Shown here: positions 40,252-49,545 of the stretch, piece after piece
Layout: each line of letters begins with the position of its first letter
How positions within the stretch are numbered: the first letter of the stretch is position 1
NCBI RefSeq assembly: GCF_003201655.1
Contig: NZ_QJJU01000004.1
Span: 248,001 to 312,000 of the forward strand
Reading direction: 5' to 3'
DNA from: Mycolicibacterium moriokaense
Lineage (GTDB): Bacteria; Actinomycetota; Actinomycetes; Mycobacteriales; Mycobacteriaceae
DNA: 64,000 nt
Program-made: the position numbers and the translations under genes
The notes under the pieces: generated by a model
What the model was told of the DNA's origin: nothing
Databases searched by the model: none
What the model saw: only the letters and a program-made list of their open reading frames with translations

Positions 40252-42188
40252 GCGTCAACTCCCACGCCTTCAGTTTCGACGGTAGCCGCCGCCAACCGTG
40301 CGAACTTGGCCTTGTCAATTTCCTTGTCGCCCAACGACCCATCCAGCGCAGAATCGATGATGCCCTCGACCTCTTCGGCCAGGAACGCCATGCCTTCCAC
40401 CTTCGTCACCGACTGAACATCGATCAGGAACTTGCCGCGCAGCAACAGCGCGAGCTGGCCGAGGTTCATCTCCGGCAGCACGACCTTGGGGTAGCGACGC
40501 AGCACCTCGCCCAGGTTGGCCGGGAACGGGTTGAGATTGCGCAACTGCGCGTGGGCGACCTTGATGCCTTTGCGCCGCGCCCGACGGCACGCCTCGCCGA
40601 TCGGACCGTAGCTGCTGCCCCAGCCGATCATCAGCAGCTCGGCGTCGCCGGTTGGATCGTCGACCTCGAGTTCCGGCACGGCGATACCGTCGATCTTGGC
40701 CTGCCGCAGCCGCACCATCAGGTCGTGGTTCTTCGGCTCGTACGAGATGTTGCCCGAGCCGTTGGCCGCTTCAAGACCGCCGATGCGGTGCTCCAGTCCG
40801 GGCGTACCTGGCACGGCGAACTGTCGCGCCAAGGTCTCCGGGTCGCGTGCGTACGGCTGGAACGGCTCACCGGTTTTCGCGAACGTGTGGTGGATCGCAG
40901 GGTAGGTGCTCACGTCGGGGATGCGCCACGGCTCGGAACCGTTCGCGATCGCGCCGTCGGACAGGATGATCACCGGGGTGTGGTAGGTCACCGCGATGCG
41001 CGCGGCCTCGACGGCGACGTCGAAGCAGTCGGACGGGGTGCACGGCGCCAGCACCGCGACCGGTGACTCGCCGTTGCGGCCGTACAGCGCCTGCAACAGG
41101 TCTGCCTGCTCGGTCTTGGTAGGCAGCCCGGTGGACGGTCCGCCGCGCTGCACGTCGATGACGATCAGCGGAAGCTCGGTCATCACAGCAAGACCGATCG
41201 CCTCGGACTTCAGCGAGATGCCAGGGCCGGACGTGGTGGTGATGCCCAGCGCACCGCCGTAGGAGGCGCCGATGGCCGCACCGATGCCCGCGATCTCGTC
41301 TTCGGCCTGGAACGTCAGCACGTTGAAGTTCTTGTGCTTGGACAGCTCGTGGAGGATGTCCGACGCCGGGGTGATCGGGTAGCTGCCGAGCACGACCTGA
41401 ATGCCTGCGAGTTGACCGGCGGTGATGAGGCCGTACGCCAGCGCCGTATTGCCCGAGATCTGCCGGTAGTCACCGGATTTCAGCTTGGCCGGCGACACCT
41501 CGTAGGTGCTCGCGAACGCCTCGGTGGTCTCGCCGTAGTTCCAGCCTGCCTTGAGCGCCAGCACGTTGGCCTCGGCGACATCGGGCTTGCGGGCGAACTT
41601 CTCCCGGATGAATGCCTCGCTGTGCTCCAGCTCGCGGCCGTACATCCACGACAGCAGGCCGAGCGCGAACATGTTCTTGGCGCGCTGGCCGTCCTTCTTC
41701 GACGCGCCGATCGACTCGACCGCGCCGAGCGTCAGCGTGGTCATCGGGACGGACTGCACGACGTAGTCGGAAAGCTCCTCGCTCTCCAGCGGATTGGCCT
41801 CGTAGCCGACCTTTGCGAGGTTGCGCTTTGTGAATTCGTCGGCGTTGGCGATGATCAGGCCGCCGCGAGGCAGATCGGAAACGTTGGCCTTGAGCGCGGC
41901 GGGGTTCATCACGACGAGCACGTCGGGACGGTCGCCCGCGGTCAGGATGTCGTAGTCGGCAATCTGGATCTGGAACGAGGAGACGCCGGGCAAAGTGCCC
42001 TGTGGCGCACGGATCTCGGCGGGGTAATTCGGTTGCGTCGCAAGGTCATTGCCGAACAGAGCGGCCTCGGAGGTGAACCGGTCACCGGTGAGCTGCATAC
42101 CGTCGCCGGAGTCACCGGCGAAACGAATGACGACCTTTTCGAGCTTCTGCCGCGTTCCTGGATTGGCGCCGTTGCCGTTCGCCCCCAC
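40248..42188 (-). CDS. korA: 2-oxoglutarate:ferredoxin oxidoreductase, alpha subunit
   Basis: A 646-residue fused gamma-alpha subunit: the N-terminal gamma part starts IRFAGDSGDGMQLTG, and the alpha part has GNTALAYGLITAGQLAG and the YPITPASDI segment typical of 2-oxoacid:acceptor oxidoreductases. With KorB it makes succinyl-CoA and reduced ferredoxin from 2-oxoglutarate and CoA. It leads korA-korB-mobA. The 292-bp gap upstream to the LacI gene should hold its promoter; nothing else is recognisable there. Confidence 0.95.
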   Translation of the reverse strand: MGANGNGANPGTRQKLEKVVIRFAGDSGDGMQLTGDRFTSEAALFGNDLATQPNYPAEIRAPQGTLPGVSSFQIQIADYDILTAGDRPDVLVVMNPAALKANVSDLPRGGLIIANADEFTKRNLAKVGYEANPLESEELSDYVVQSVPMTTLTLGAVESIGASKKDGQRAKNMFALGLLSWMYGRELEHSEAFIREKFARKPDVAEANVLALKAGWNYGETTEAFASTYEVSPAKLKSGDYRQISGNTALAYGLITAGQLAGIQVVLGSYPITPASDILHELSKHKNFNVLTFQAEDEIAGIGAAIGASYGGALGITTTSGPGISLKSEAIGLAVMTELPLIVIDVQRGGPSTGLPTKTEQADLLQALYGRNGESPVAVLAPCTPSDCFDVAVEAARIAVTYHTPVIILSDGAIANGSEPWRIPDVSTYPAIHHTFAKTGEPFQPYARDPETLARQFAVPGTPGLEHRIGGLEAANGSGNISYEPKNHDLMVRLRQAKIDGIAVPELEVDDPTGDAELLMIGWGSSYGPIGEACRRARRKGIKVAHAQLRNLNPFPANLGEVLRRYPKVVLPEMNLGQLALLLRGKFLIDVQSVTKVEGMAFLAEEVEGIIDSALDGSLGDKEIDKAKFARLAAATVETEGVGVDA

Positions 42189-42480
42189 TCGCCTGCCTTC
42201 CGCCGCCTACTAGCGAATGCCCTCCGCGTCGCGGTCATACCGACGCGCCGTCGATGGACGTCCGCTTGAGTTTTGATGTCACTGCCAGTACCGATTATTG
42301 CACTTCTCTTAGGCGGCCCTGTACCCGACGCGCAGGCGATGCACTGCTGACCTCAAGGCGAACCCACTGCTCAGCGCGCGTGCCGGAGGGCAGCGTGAGA
42401 CAGAATTGTGTTTTCCGTCACGTTGGCACTCGGTGCCATTAATAAGGAAATGGTTACCGATCAGTAGCCACCGGCTAGCA

Positions 42481-43485
42481 CTAGCTCGGCAGGTTGTACG
42501 GCGTGATGACCTGGATGGGGACGGGCCGCGGCGGCTCGACCGGCAAAGCGCCGCGCTCCTGCAGGATCAGCCGCATCGCAAGTCGCGCGTCGGCGCGCAG
42601 ATCGTTGTGCAGCACCACCGAGATGCGGCCTTCGCGCAGTAGCCTGCGGTTGTCGGCGTCGAGATCGTGGGCGATAAAGACCCGGCAGGCGCGACCCAGT
42701 CGTTCGAACGCCGCGACCGTGGCGGTATTGCCGCCGCCGACGGAGTACACGGCTTCCACGCTGGGATGTTGTTCCAGTGCCTCGAGCACCAGGCGCTCGT
42801 TGGTGGCGTCTATGCCGTCGCTGTCGCTGACTTCGACCATCGCGCGTCCCGAGCCGCGCAGTGCCGACCGGAAGCCGACCTCGCGCTCCCCCTCGCCGCG
42901 GAACACCGTCCGGGACAGCGTGATGAGGACATCCGACGGCGCGGGCCCCAGCCACTGGTTCATCAGATATGCAGCCGTCACCCCGGCCCCGTGGTTGTCG
43001 ATGCCGACGTAACCGCAGCGCGAACTGGCAGGCACATCAGTCGCATAGGTCACCACGGGCACGCCGCCGTCGACGAGCCGGTCGATGGCCTCCGATACGT
43101 CGGGTTCGTCCTGCGCCTTGAGCACTACGCCGTGGCTGCCACGCAGATCGCCGAGCGCGTCGACCATCTGCGCCGTCGAGCCCGATTCCCACAGATGAAA
43201 ACGGGCTCGCACCATGGCAGGTGCGAATGCGGGTAACTCGGCCTCGACCGCGGCGCGGAAGGCGTCGGAGAACCGCTGCGGCGTCTGCATGACCACGTCG
43301 ATGAGGTAGCGACGGCCGACGAGGCGCAGCTGGGTGCGCTGCTTGTCGAGGTCGGCGATGGCCTGCATGACCTCTGCCCTGGTGTTTTCCCGTACGCCCT
43401 TCCGCTCATTGAGGACGCGGTCGACGGTGGCCTCGCTCAGCCCGGACTGCTGTGCGATCTCGCGAACCTTGTAGCGGTGCGGCAT
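42481..43485 (-). CDS. LacI-family transcriptional regulator
   Basis: A 334-residue LacI-type regulator. The N-terminal helix-turn-helix is VREIAQQSGLSEATVDRVLNER, followed by a periplasmic-binding-protein-type ligand domain (GYVGIDNHGAG, SVGGGNTATVAAFE, ISVVLHNDLRADA). It is divergent from the PhyH-dehydrogenase-isomerase operon and is its likely local repressor, with a sugar or cyclitol as expected inducer. The ATG at 43485 gives the usual start one residue block before the HTH. Confidence 0.9.
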   Translation of the reverse strand: MPHRYKVREIAQQSGLSEATVDRVLNERKGVRENTRAEVMQAIADLDKQRTQLRLVGRRYLIDVVMQTPQRFSDAFRAAVEAELPAFAPAMVRARFHLWESGSTAQMVDALGDLRGSHGVVLKAQDEPDVSEAIDRLVDGGVPVVTYATDVPASSRCGYVGIDNHGAGVTAAYLMNQWLGPAPSDVLITLSRTVFRGEGEREVGFRSALRGSGRAMVEVSDSDGIDATNERLVLEALEQHPSVEAVYSVGGGNTATVAAFERLGRACRVFIAHDLDADNRRLLREGRISVVLHNDLRADARLAMRLILQERGALPVEPPRPVPIQVITPYNLPS

Positions 43486-43561
43486 CGTGCTCCGTCGGTG
43501 AGGTGTTTTTGATGGGTTTTTGCCGTTGAATGCGGTCGCTATCACAGCAAGACTAGCTGCC

Positions 43562-44734
43562 ATGGCGGCACCTGTGAGCACGACATACCAGCCGTGGATC
43601 GACGAGGACGACCTGCGCCTCGACGACTTCCGCGCGCAGGTGCTGCGCGACACCGATCCCGCCGACTACCCACTGGCGACCGCCGTGCGAAGCAATGTGC
43701 TGGTGTACACCGCAGCCACGATCGGTGCCACCGACCGGCGGGCGCTGCAGTCCGAACTGATCCGCGCGCTGGCCGACGGGCCCGGTGTGGTGATCTTCGA
43801 AGGAGCTTTCTCCCCTGACGTGGTGGACCGGGCCAGCGAAGCGTTCTTCTCGATCATCGACGCGCAACGTGAGGCAGGCGATTCGCACGGCGACCACTTC
43901 GGTAAGCCCGGCGCCAACGACCGCATCTGGAACGCCGCGCAGAAGCTCGCACTGCATGCCCCCCAGGTGTTCGCCGACTATTACGCCAACGATGCGCTCG
44001 CCGTCATCTGCCAGACGTGGCTTGGCCCGCGATATCAAGTCACCTCGCAGGTCAATGTCGTCAATCCCGGTGGGACACAGCAGGTTCCACATCGCGACTA
44101 TCACTTGGGCTTCGTTTCCGCCGAACAACTGGCCGAATATCCCTCGCACCTGCACCGCGCGTCGCCGGTGTTGACCCTGCAGGGTGCGGTGGCGCACTGC
44201 GAGATGCCGGTCGACAGCGGCCCGACCATGCTGCTGCCGTTCTCACAGTTATTCGAGGGCGGTTACATCGCGTTCAACCGCCCTGAGTTCGTCGAGTTCT
44301 TCGCCGAGCACCACGTCCAGGTGCCGCTCGCCAAGGGTGATGCGCTGTTCTTCAACCCGGCGCTGTATCACGGTGCGGGGTCCAACGTTTCGGCGGGAAC
44401 CTCGCAAATCCGCCGGATCGCCAATCTGTTGCAGATCTCCTCGCCGTTCGGCCGTGCGATGGAGGTACTGGACCGCACGGCGATGGTGCGGGCGGTATAC
44501 CCCGCGCTGCGCGCGATGAAAGCGGCGGGCCACCCGCAGCGCGAACTGCTCAACGCTGTGGTGGCGACCGCCGAGGGCTACGCGTTTCCCACCAACCTCG
44601 ACAGCGACCAGCCGATCGGCACCCTGGCCCCGCCCAGTCAGGTCGACACCGTGCTTGCCGCGTTGTCCGACGACATGACCGCAGAACAACTCGACGTCGC
44701 GCTGCGCGACCAAGACGATCGGAGAAAGCCATGA
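43562..44734 (+). CDS. phytanoyl-CoA dioxygenase (PhyH)-family Fe(II)/2-oxoglutarate oxygenase
   Basis: A 390-residue PhyH-type non-heme iron oxygenase. The metal triad is visible as His177-x-Asp179 in VPHRDYH and His270 in NPALYHGAGSN; Arg284 or Arg285 may bind 2-oxoglutarate. The active-site set is complete, so an oxidation (hydroxylation or O-demethylation) is expected. It is co-transcribed (ATGA overlap) with an inositol-dehydrogenase-like gene and an IolE-like gene, which points to a cyclitol or sugar substrate, not to phytanoyl-CoA. Confidence 0.85.
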   Translation: MAAPVSTTYQPWIDEDDLRLDDFRAQVLRDTDPADYPLATAVRSNVLVYTAATIGATDRRALQSELIRALADGPGVVIFEGAFSPDVVDRASEAFFSIIDAQREAGDSHGDHFGKPGANDRIWNAAQKLALHAPQVFADYYANDALAVICQTWLGPRYQVTSQVNVVNPGGTQQVPHRDYHLGFVSAEQLAEYPSHLHRASPVLTLQGAVAHCEMPVDSGPTMLLPFSQLFEGGYIAFNRPEFVEFFAEHHVQVPLAKGDALFFNPALYHGAGSNVSAGTSQIRRIANLLQISSPFGRAMEVLDRTAMVRAVYPALRAMKAAGHPQRELLNAVVATAEGYAFPTNLDSDQPIGTLAPPSQVDTVLAALSDDMTAEQLDVALRDQDDRRKP

Positions 44735-45738
44735 CCACTCTCGGCGTTATCGGACTGGGCCGCATCGGCGCCTTCCACACCGAAACGTTGTCCGGCATCG
44801 AAGGCATCGACGGGCTTGTCGTTGCCGACGAGCGCCCCGATGTGGTCGCGGCGGTCGCCGCCAAATACGGTGCAAAACCAGCAGACTCGGTGGAGGAACT
44901 GCTGGCGTCTGGCGTCGACGGGGTCGTGGTCTCGGCCGCGACGCCCGCCCACGCAGAGCTGACACTGGCCGCCGTCCATCGCGGACTACCGACCTTCTGC
45001 GAGAAGCCGATCGCTGCGACGGCCGCGGAGAGCGCCAAGGTCGCCGAGGTGATCGCGCGTTCGGGCGTGCCGGTGCAGGTCGGCTATCAGAGGCGGTTCG
45101 ACGCCGCATTCGCCGCCGCCAAGCGCGCGGTCGACGACGGCTCGCTGGGCCTGCTGCACACCGTCCGCAGCACCACGATGGATCCCGCTCCCCCGCCGAT
45201 GGAGTACATCGCGGGTTCCGGCGGCATCTTCCGCGACTGCGCCGTCCACGATTTCGACGTGCTGCGCTGGATCACGGGACAGCAGGCGGTCGACGTTTAC
45301 GCGACTGGCAGCGTGCAGGGCGACCCGCGTTTCGCCGAGTACGGCGATGTCGACACCGCTGCGGTGGTGGTGACGTTTGATCAGGGCACCATCGGGTTGG
45401 TGTCGGCTGCCCGCTACAACGGCCGCGGTTACGACTGCCGGCTGGAGGTGCACGGCTTCCACGACACCGTGGTCGCCGGCTGGGATCAGGGAGCACCGGT
45501 TCGGAATGTCGATCCGGACAACGAGTTTCCGGCCGGTCCCGCGCACCACTTCTTCATGGACCGCTTCACCGACGCGTTTCGTGCCGAGTTGACCGCGTTC
45601 GTCGACGTGGTCAACGGCACCGCCGCACCCGCGTGCACAGTCGCCGACGCCGTCGAGGTCGCGTGGCTGGCGGAGGCGGCGACTGAGTCATTGCGGCGCG
45701 GTGTCCCTGTACGAATCGACGAAGTGAGGTCATTGTGA
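44731..45738 (+). CDS. inositol 2-dehydrogenase-like Gfo/Idh/MocA oxidoreductase
   Basis: A 335-residue Gfo/Idh/MocA enzyme with Rossmann motif GLGRIGAFH at 8-16, the EKP motif at 91-93 and the catalytic Asp169 and His173 in FRDCAVHDFD, the arrangement of myo-inositol 2-dehydrogenase (IolG). It would oxidise an inositol to an inosose with NAD+. Both ends overlap neighbouring genes. It is the best iolG candidate in this locus, but scyllo-inositol or a sugar could also be the substrate. Confidence 0.85.
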   Translation: MTTLGVIGLGRIGAFHTETLSGIEGIDGLVVADERPDVVAAVAAKYGAKPADSVEELLASGVDGVVVSAATPAHAELTLAAVHRGLPTFCEKPIAATAAESAKVAEVIARSGVPVQVGYQRRFDAAFAAAKRAVDDGSLGLLHTVRSTTMDPAPPPMEYIAGSGGIFRDCAVHDFDVLRWITGQQAVDVYATGSVQGDPRFAEYGDVDTAAVVVTFDQGTIGLVSAARYNGRGYDCRLEVHGFHDTVVAGWDQGAPVRNVDPDNEFPAGPAHHFFMDRFTDAFRAELTAFVDVVNGTAAPACTVADAVEVAWLAEAATESLRRGVPVRIDEVRSL

Positions 45739-46619
45739 AAATCGCTGGCGCGCCAATCTCCTGGGGTGTGTGCGAGGTGCCCGGGTGGGGCTACCAGCTC
45801 AGCCCGCAACGGGTACTCGCCGAGATGCGTGACGTCGGGCTGGCTGCAACCGAACTCGGACCCGAGGGTTTCCTGCCGTCCGATCCCGACGAGCTGACTG
45901 CCCTGCTGGACTCCTTCGGGCTGAGCTGTGTGGGAACCTTCGCACCGGTCGTGCTGCACAACGCCGGGCACGATCCTGTGCCCGACATCGCGGGCCCGCT
46001 CGACGCGCTGGCCGCATGCGGGGCCAACGTTCTCGTGCTTGCCGCGGCGACCGGTACAGACGGATACGACTCCCGCCCGACGCTCGATGACGCCCAATGG
46101 GCGACTTTGCTTGGCAATCTCGATCGGCTCGGCGCCGCGGCGAAGGAGAAGGGCGTGCTGGCGGTGCTGCATCCGCATGTCGGCACGATGGTCGAGACCC
46201 GCAGCGACGTCGATCGGGTGCTTGCCGGTTCGCAGATCAAGCTGTGCCTGGACACCGGCCACCTACTGATCGGCGGAACCGATCCCCTGCAGTTGGCCCG
46301 CGAGGTGCCTGACCGCATCGCCCACGCCCACCTCAAAGACGTCGACGCCGCCGTCGCAGCCCGCGTTCAGGCCGGTGAACTGACCTACACGGACGCGGTT
46401 CGGGACGGCATGTACACCCCGCTGGGTGCAGGCGACGTCGACATCGCCGGAATCGTCACGGCATTGCGCAGCAATGGCTTTGAGGGCTGGTTCGTTATGG
46501 AACAGGACACCATCCTCAATGGCGAGCCGACCGGCGAGGGACCGGTGTGCGACGTCCGAATTAGTGTCGAGTACATGAACAGGGCTTGTGCTGGCCTGCC
46601 AGCCCCTACCCCGGTATGA
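45735..46619 (+). CDS. IolE-like inosose dehydratase / TIM-barrel isomerase
   Basis: A 294-residue xylose-isomerase-type TIM barrel. The N-terminal block GAPISWGVCEVPGWG is the IolE hallmark; likely metal ligands are in HPHVGTM, DTGH, AHLKD and MEQD. IolE dehydrates 2-keto-myo-inositol. It is a paralog of the gene at 63110. The GTG at 45735 overlaps the stop of the dehydrogenase gene, and the end overlaps the next dehydrogenase (ATGA). Confidence 0.83.
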   Translation: MKIAGAPISWGVCEVPGWGYQLSPQRVLAEMRDVGLAATELGPEGFLPSDPDELTALLDSFGLSCVGTFAPVVLHNAGHDPVPDIAGPLDALAACGANVLVLAAATGTDGYDSRPTLDDAQWATLLGNLDRLGAAAKEKGVLAVLHPHVGTMVETRSDVDRVLAGSQIKLCLDTGHLLIGGTDPLQLAREVPDRIAHAHLKDVDAAVAARVQAGELTYTDAVRDGMYTPLGAGDVDIAGIVTALRSNGFEGWFVMEQDTILNGEPTGEGPVCDVRISVEYMNRACAGLPAPTPV

Positions 46620-47578
46620 GCCTGCGAATCGGGGTGCTTGGCGCCTCGCGGATCGCCGAATTCGCCATCGTCGGGCCGGCACAAGAGTTGGGTCACCGGC
46701 TGGTCGCCGTCGCGGCGCGTGACCCGTATCGGGCGCAGTTGTTCGCCGAAAAGCACGGTGTGGAACGTGTTTTGGCCTCCTACGACGAAGTCGTCAATGA
46801 TCCCGAGGTCGACGTCGTGTACAACCCGCTGGCGAATGCGCTGCACGCGCCGTGGAATCTTGCGGCAGTCGCAGCGGGTAAGCCCGTGCTGACCGAGAAG
46901 CCGTTCGCCCGCGATCGCGCCGAGGCGGAGCGGGTGGCCGCAGCGGCCGACGCAGCAGGCGTCACCGTGATGGAGGGATTTCACTACCTGTTTCATCCCG
47001 TCACCCGCCGCGCACTGGAACTGGCGGGCGACGGCACGCTCGGTGAGCTGGTTCATATCGAGGCGCGGATGGCGATGCCTGAGCCGGAAGACAGCGACCC
47101 GCGGTGGTCGCTGGACCTGGCAGGCGGTTCTTTGATGGATCTGGGCTGCTACGGCCTGCACGTCATGCGGCGACTCGGGCATCCGTCGATCGTGCGCGCA
47201 CACGCCGAACAGCGCAGCCCTGGCGTCGACGCGTGGTGCGATGTCGACGTTGCTTTTGCCGGCGGTGCGACCGGGTTGAGCGCGAACTCCATGGTTGCCG
47301 ACGACTACTCGTTCACGATTCGCATCGTCGGCACACGCGGAGATCTGTTGGTGCACAACTTCATCAAGCCCCACGAAGACGACCGGCTGACCATCAACAC
47401 TCCGGAAGGCACCACCGTTGAGCGGCTTGGCACCCGGCCCTCGTACACCTACCAACTCGAGGCGTTCGCCGCACACGTGCAGCACGGCGCCCCGCTACCG
47501 CTCGACACCGCCGATGCGGTGCAGAACATGGCCTACGTCGACGCCGCGTACCGTGCGGCGGGCATGATGCCGCGCTAA
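46616..47578 (+). CDS. Gfo/Idh/MocA-family oxidoreductase
   Basis: A 320-residue dehydrogenase with Rossmann start GVLGASRIAEFA, TEKPF at 93-97 and GGSLMDLGCYGLH in the substrate domain. This last block is typical of the xylose/dihydrodiol-dehydrogenase branch and differs from the HDFD type of the upstream dehydrogenase, so the two should act on different substrates. It ends the four-gene operon; an inverted repeat lies right after its stop. Confidence 0.82.
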   Translation: MSLRIGVLGASRIAEFAIVGPAQELGHRLVAVAARDPYRAQLFAEKHGVERVLASYDEVVNDPEVDVVYNPLANALHAPWNLAAVAAGKPVLTEKPFARDRAEAERVAAAADAAGVTVMEGFHYLFHPVTRRALELAGDGTLGELVHIEARMAMPEPEDSDPRWSLDLAGGSLMDLGCYGLHVMRRLGHPSIVRAHAEQRSPGVDAWCDVDVAFAGGATGLSANSMVADDYSFTIRIVGTRGDLLVHNFIKPHEDDRLTINTPEGTTVERLGTRPSYTYQLEAFAAHVQHGAPLPLDTADAVQNMAYVDAAYRAAGMMPR

Positions 47579-47618
47579 CGCGCGAAATTGGCAGATTCCG
47601 CGGATATTTCGTTTCGCG
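47579..47618. terminator. inverted repeat after the dehydrogenase operon
   Basis: CGCGCGAAAT at 47579-47588 faces ATTTCGtttCGCG at 47606-47618 directly after the stop codon. The arms are imperfect and no T-run follows; a terminator is likely from position. Confidence 0.35.
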
Positions 47619-47713
47619 AACGAACATCACTTCCGAATCGAGTAGGGCACTACCCGTACGCGCCGACGTTCCAGCTGCAAACATTGCCCTAGCGACAACC
47701 AGCCCGGCTCGGG

Positions 47714-49543
47714 ATGGACAACGGAGGGGGCACCGTAGTGACGAGGATGCTGGCTCGGCTTCTTTCCTGGGTCGCCGGCAAGGTGGATCGACTCGTCGGG
47801 TGGTCACGGTTGCCGACCGTGCTGGCAGTACTGGTGCTGATCGGAATACGCGCCCAGTTGCGGGCGAGGAACCTCATCGACACACGCGGCCCCAATGCGG
47901 GCGGGCCTGCGGGCCACGATTCCGATGCCGCCGAGCACCGCAACGCGCGCACGATCGACGGCAGCTACAACAAACTCACTGACCCCCTCGTCGGGGCAAC
48001 GGGATGCAGGTTCGGGCGCAATGTCCCGCTGACTCACGTATATCGCGAGGAGCCCGCAGAGTTATTGGAGCCCAACCCCCGCGTGATCAGCCGTCGACTC
48101 CTCACCCGCGAACAGTTCCAGCCCGCCACCACGTTGAACCTGCTGGCCGCGGCGTGGATCCAATTCGAAGTGCACGACTGGCTGAGCCACGGCACGGACG
48201 ACAAGAACCGGTGGAAGATCCCGCTTGAGCCGGACGACGACTGGCCTGAGCCGCCGATGACGATCAAGCGGACCGAGCCCGATCCCCAACCCGACGGCTG
48301 GGGTCCGCCGACCTTCGTGACACGCGACAGCCACTGGTGGGACGGTTCGCAGATCTACGGAACGAAACCCGATTTCGCCAACGCCATTCGCACGCGGGAA
48401 GGCGGACATCTGCGGATCGACCACCTCGGGCTCGCTCCCGAGGACACCGACAAGTTGTTGGACTTCGACGGCCCTGCGGGCAATTTCTGGTTGGGTCTGG
48501 CGATCCTGCACTCGCTGTTCATGCACGAACACAACGCGATATGCGACCACCTCGCCGCGGCAGATCCGAAGATGTCCGACCAAGAGCTCTACGACAAGGC
48601 GCGTCTGGTCAACGCCGCGTTGATGGCCAAGATTCACACCGTCGATTGGACGCCGGCGATCATCGCGCACCCCACAACGGTATTTTCGTTGCGCGCCAAC
48701 TGGTATGGCGTTCTGGGCGAACGGTTCCATCGGCGGTTCGGAAGGATCACCGACAGCGAGATCCTGCAGGGCATACCGGGGTCGCCGACCAACGATCACG
48801 GAGTGGCCTATTCGCTGACCGAGGAATTCGTCGCGGTCTACCGGATGCATCCGCTGATGCCAGACGACTACGTCTTCCGCTCGGTGGCCGACGACTCAGA
48901 GCTGGTCCGCCATGTGCTTCCGGATCTGACCGTGTTGAACGTCCGCAAGCGATTGGACGAGCTGCAGATGGCCGACATCTTCTATTCGTTCGGCCGATCT
49001 CATCCCGGTGCCATCACGCTGCACAATTTCCCTCGGCACTTGCAGGAATTCCGCAAGCTCAAACCCGACAAGACCCCTGGCGAACTCGTCGATCTCGGGG
49101 CCATCGACGTACTGCGGGTCCGCGAGCGCGGCGTCCCGCGATACAACGAGTTCCGTCGGTTGTTCCGCCTGAAGCCGGCCGCCTCGTTCGAGGAGTTGAC
49201 CGACAATCCCGTCTGGGCAGAGGAACTGCGGCAGATCTACGGAGACGTCGAGCGCGTCGACTTGGTGGTCGGCATGTACGCGGAGACCAAGCCGAAGGGA
49301 TTCGGATTCAGCGACACGGCGTTTCGCGTGTTCATCTTGATGGCATCCCGGCGCCTGGAATGCGATCGCTTCTTCACCACCGACTTCACCCCGGAGATCT
49401 ACACCCCGGCCGGCATGAGCTGGATCGAGGACAACACGATGCGAGACGTGCTGTTGCGTCATTTCCCGTCACTCGAGCCGGCCCTGCGCGGCGTCGAAAA
49501 TCCGTTTGCGCCTTGGATTCCCGTGCGGAAGGAACCGAGTTAG
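47714..49543 (+). CDS. animal-type heme peroxidase / alpha-dioxygenase-like protein
   Basis: A 609-residue member of the peroxidase-cyclooxygenase superfamily. The distal histidine is His154 in QFEVHDWLSHG, an HNA block (FMHEHNAICDHL) is near 269-280 and the proximal histidine is His379 in FVAVYRMHPLMPD. The HDW pattern is closer to fatty-acid alpha-dioxygenases and linoleate dioxygenases than to myeloperoxidase. A hydrophobic segment near 33-45 could anchor it in the membrane. The catalase-related gene starts 2 bp downstream, so the two work together. ATG 47714 is used; later starts at 47738 (GTG) or 47747 (ATG) are possible. Confidence 0.85.
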   Translation: MDNGGGTVVTRMLARLLSWVAGKVDRLVGWSRLPTVLAVLVLIGIRAQLRARNLIDTRGPNAGGPAGHDSDAAEHRNARTIDGSYNKLTDPLVGATGCRFGRNVPLTHVYREEPAELLEPNPRVISRRLLTREQFQPATTLNLLAAAWIQFEVHDWLSHGTDDKNRWKIPLEPDDDWPEPPMTIKRTEPDPQPDGWGPPTFVTRDSHWWDGSQIYGTKPDFANAIRTREGGHLRIDHLGLAPEDTDKLLDFDGPAGNFWLGLAILHSLFMHEHNAICDHLAAADPKMSDQELYDKARLVNAALMAKIHTVDWTPAIIAHPTTVFSLRANWYGVLGERFHRRFGRITDSEILQGIPGSPTNDHGVAYSLTEEFVAVYRMHPLMPDDYVFRSVADDSELVRHVLPDLTVLNVRKRLDELQMADIFYSFGRSHPGAITLHNFPRHLQEFRKLKPDKTPGELVDLGAIDVLRVRERGVPRYNEFRRLFRLKPAASFEELTDNPVWAEELRQIYGDVERVDLVVGMYAETKPKGFGFSDTAFRVFILMASRRLECDRFFTTDFTPEIYTPAGMSWIEDNTMRDVLLRHFPSLEPALRGVENPFAPWIPVRKEPS

Positions 49544-49545
49544 AC

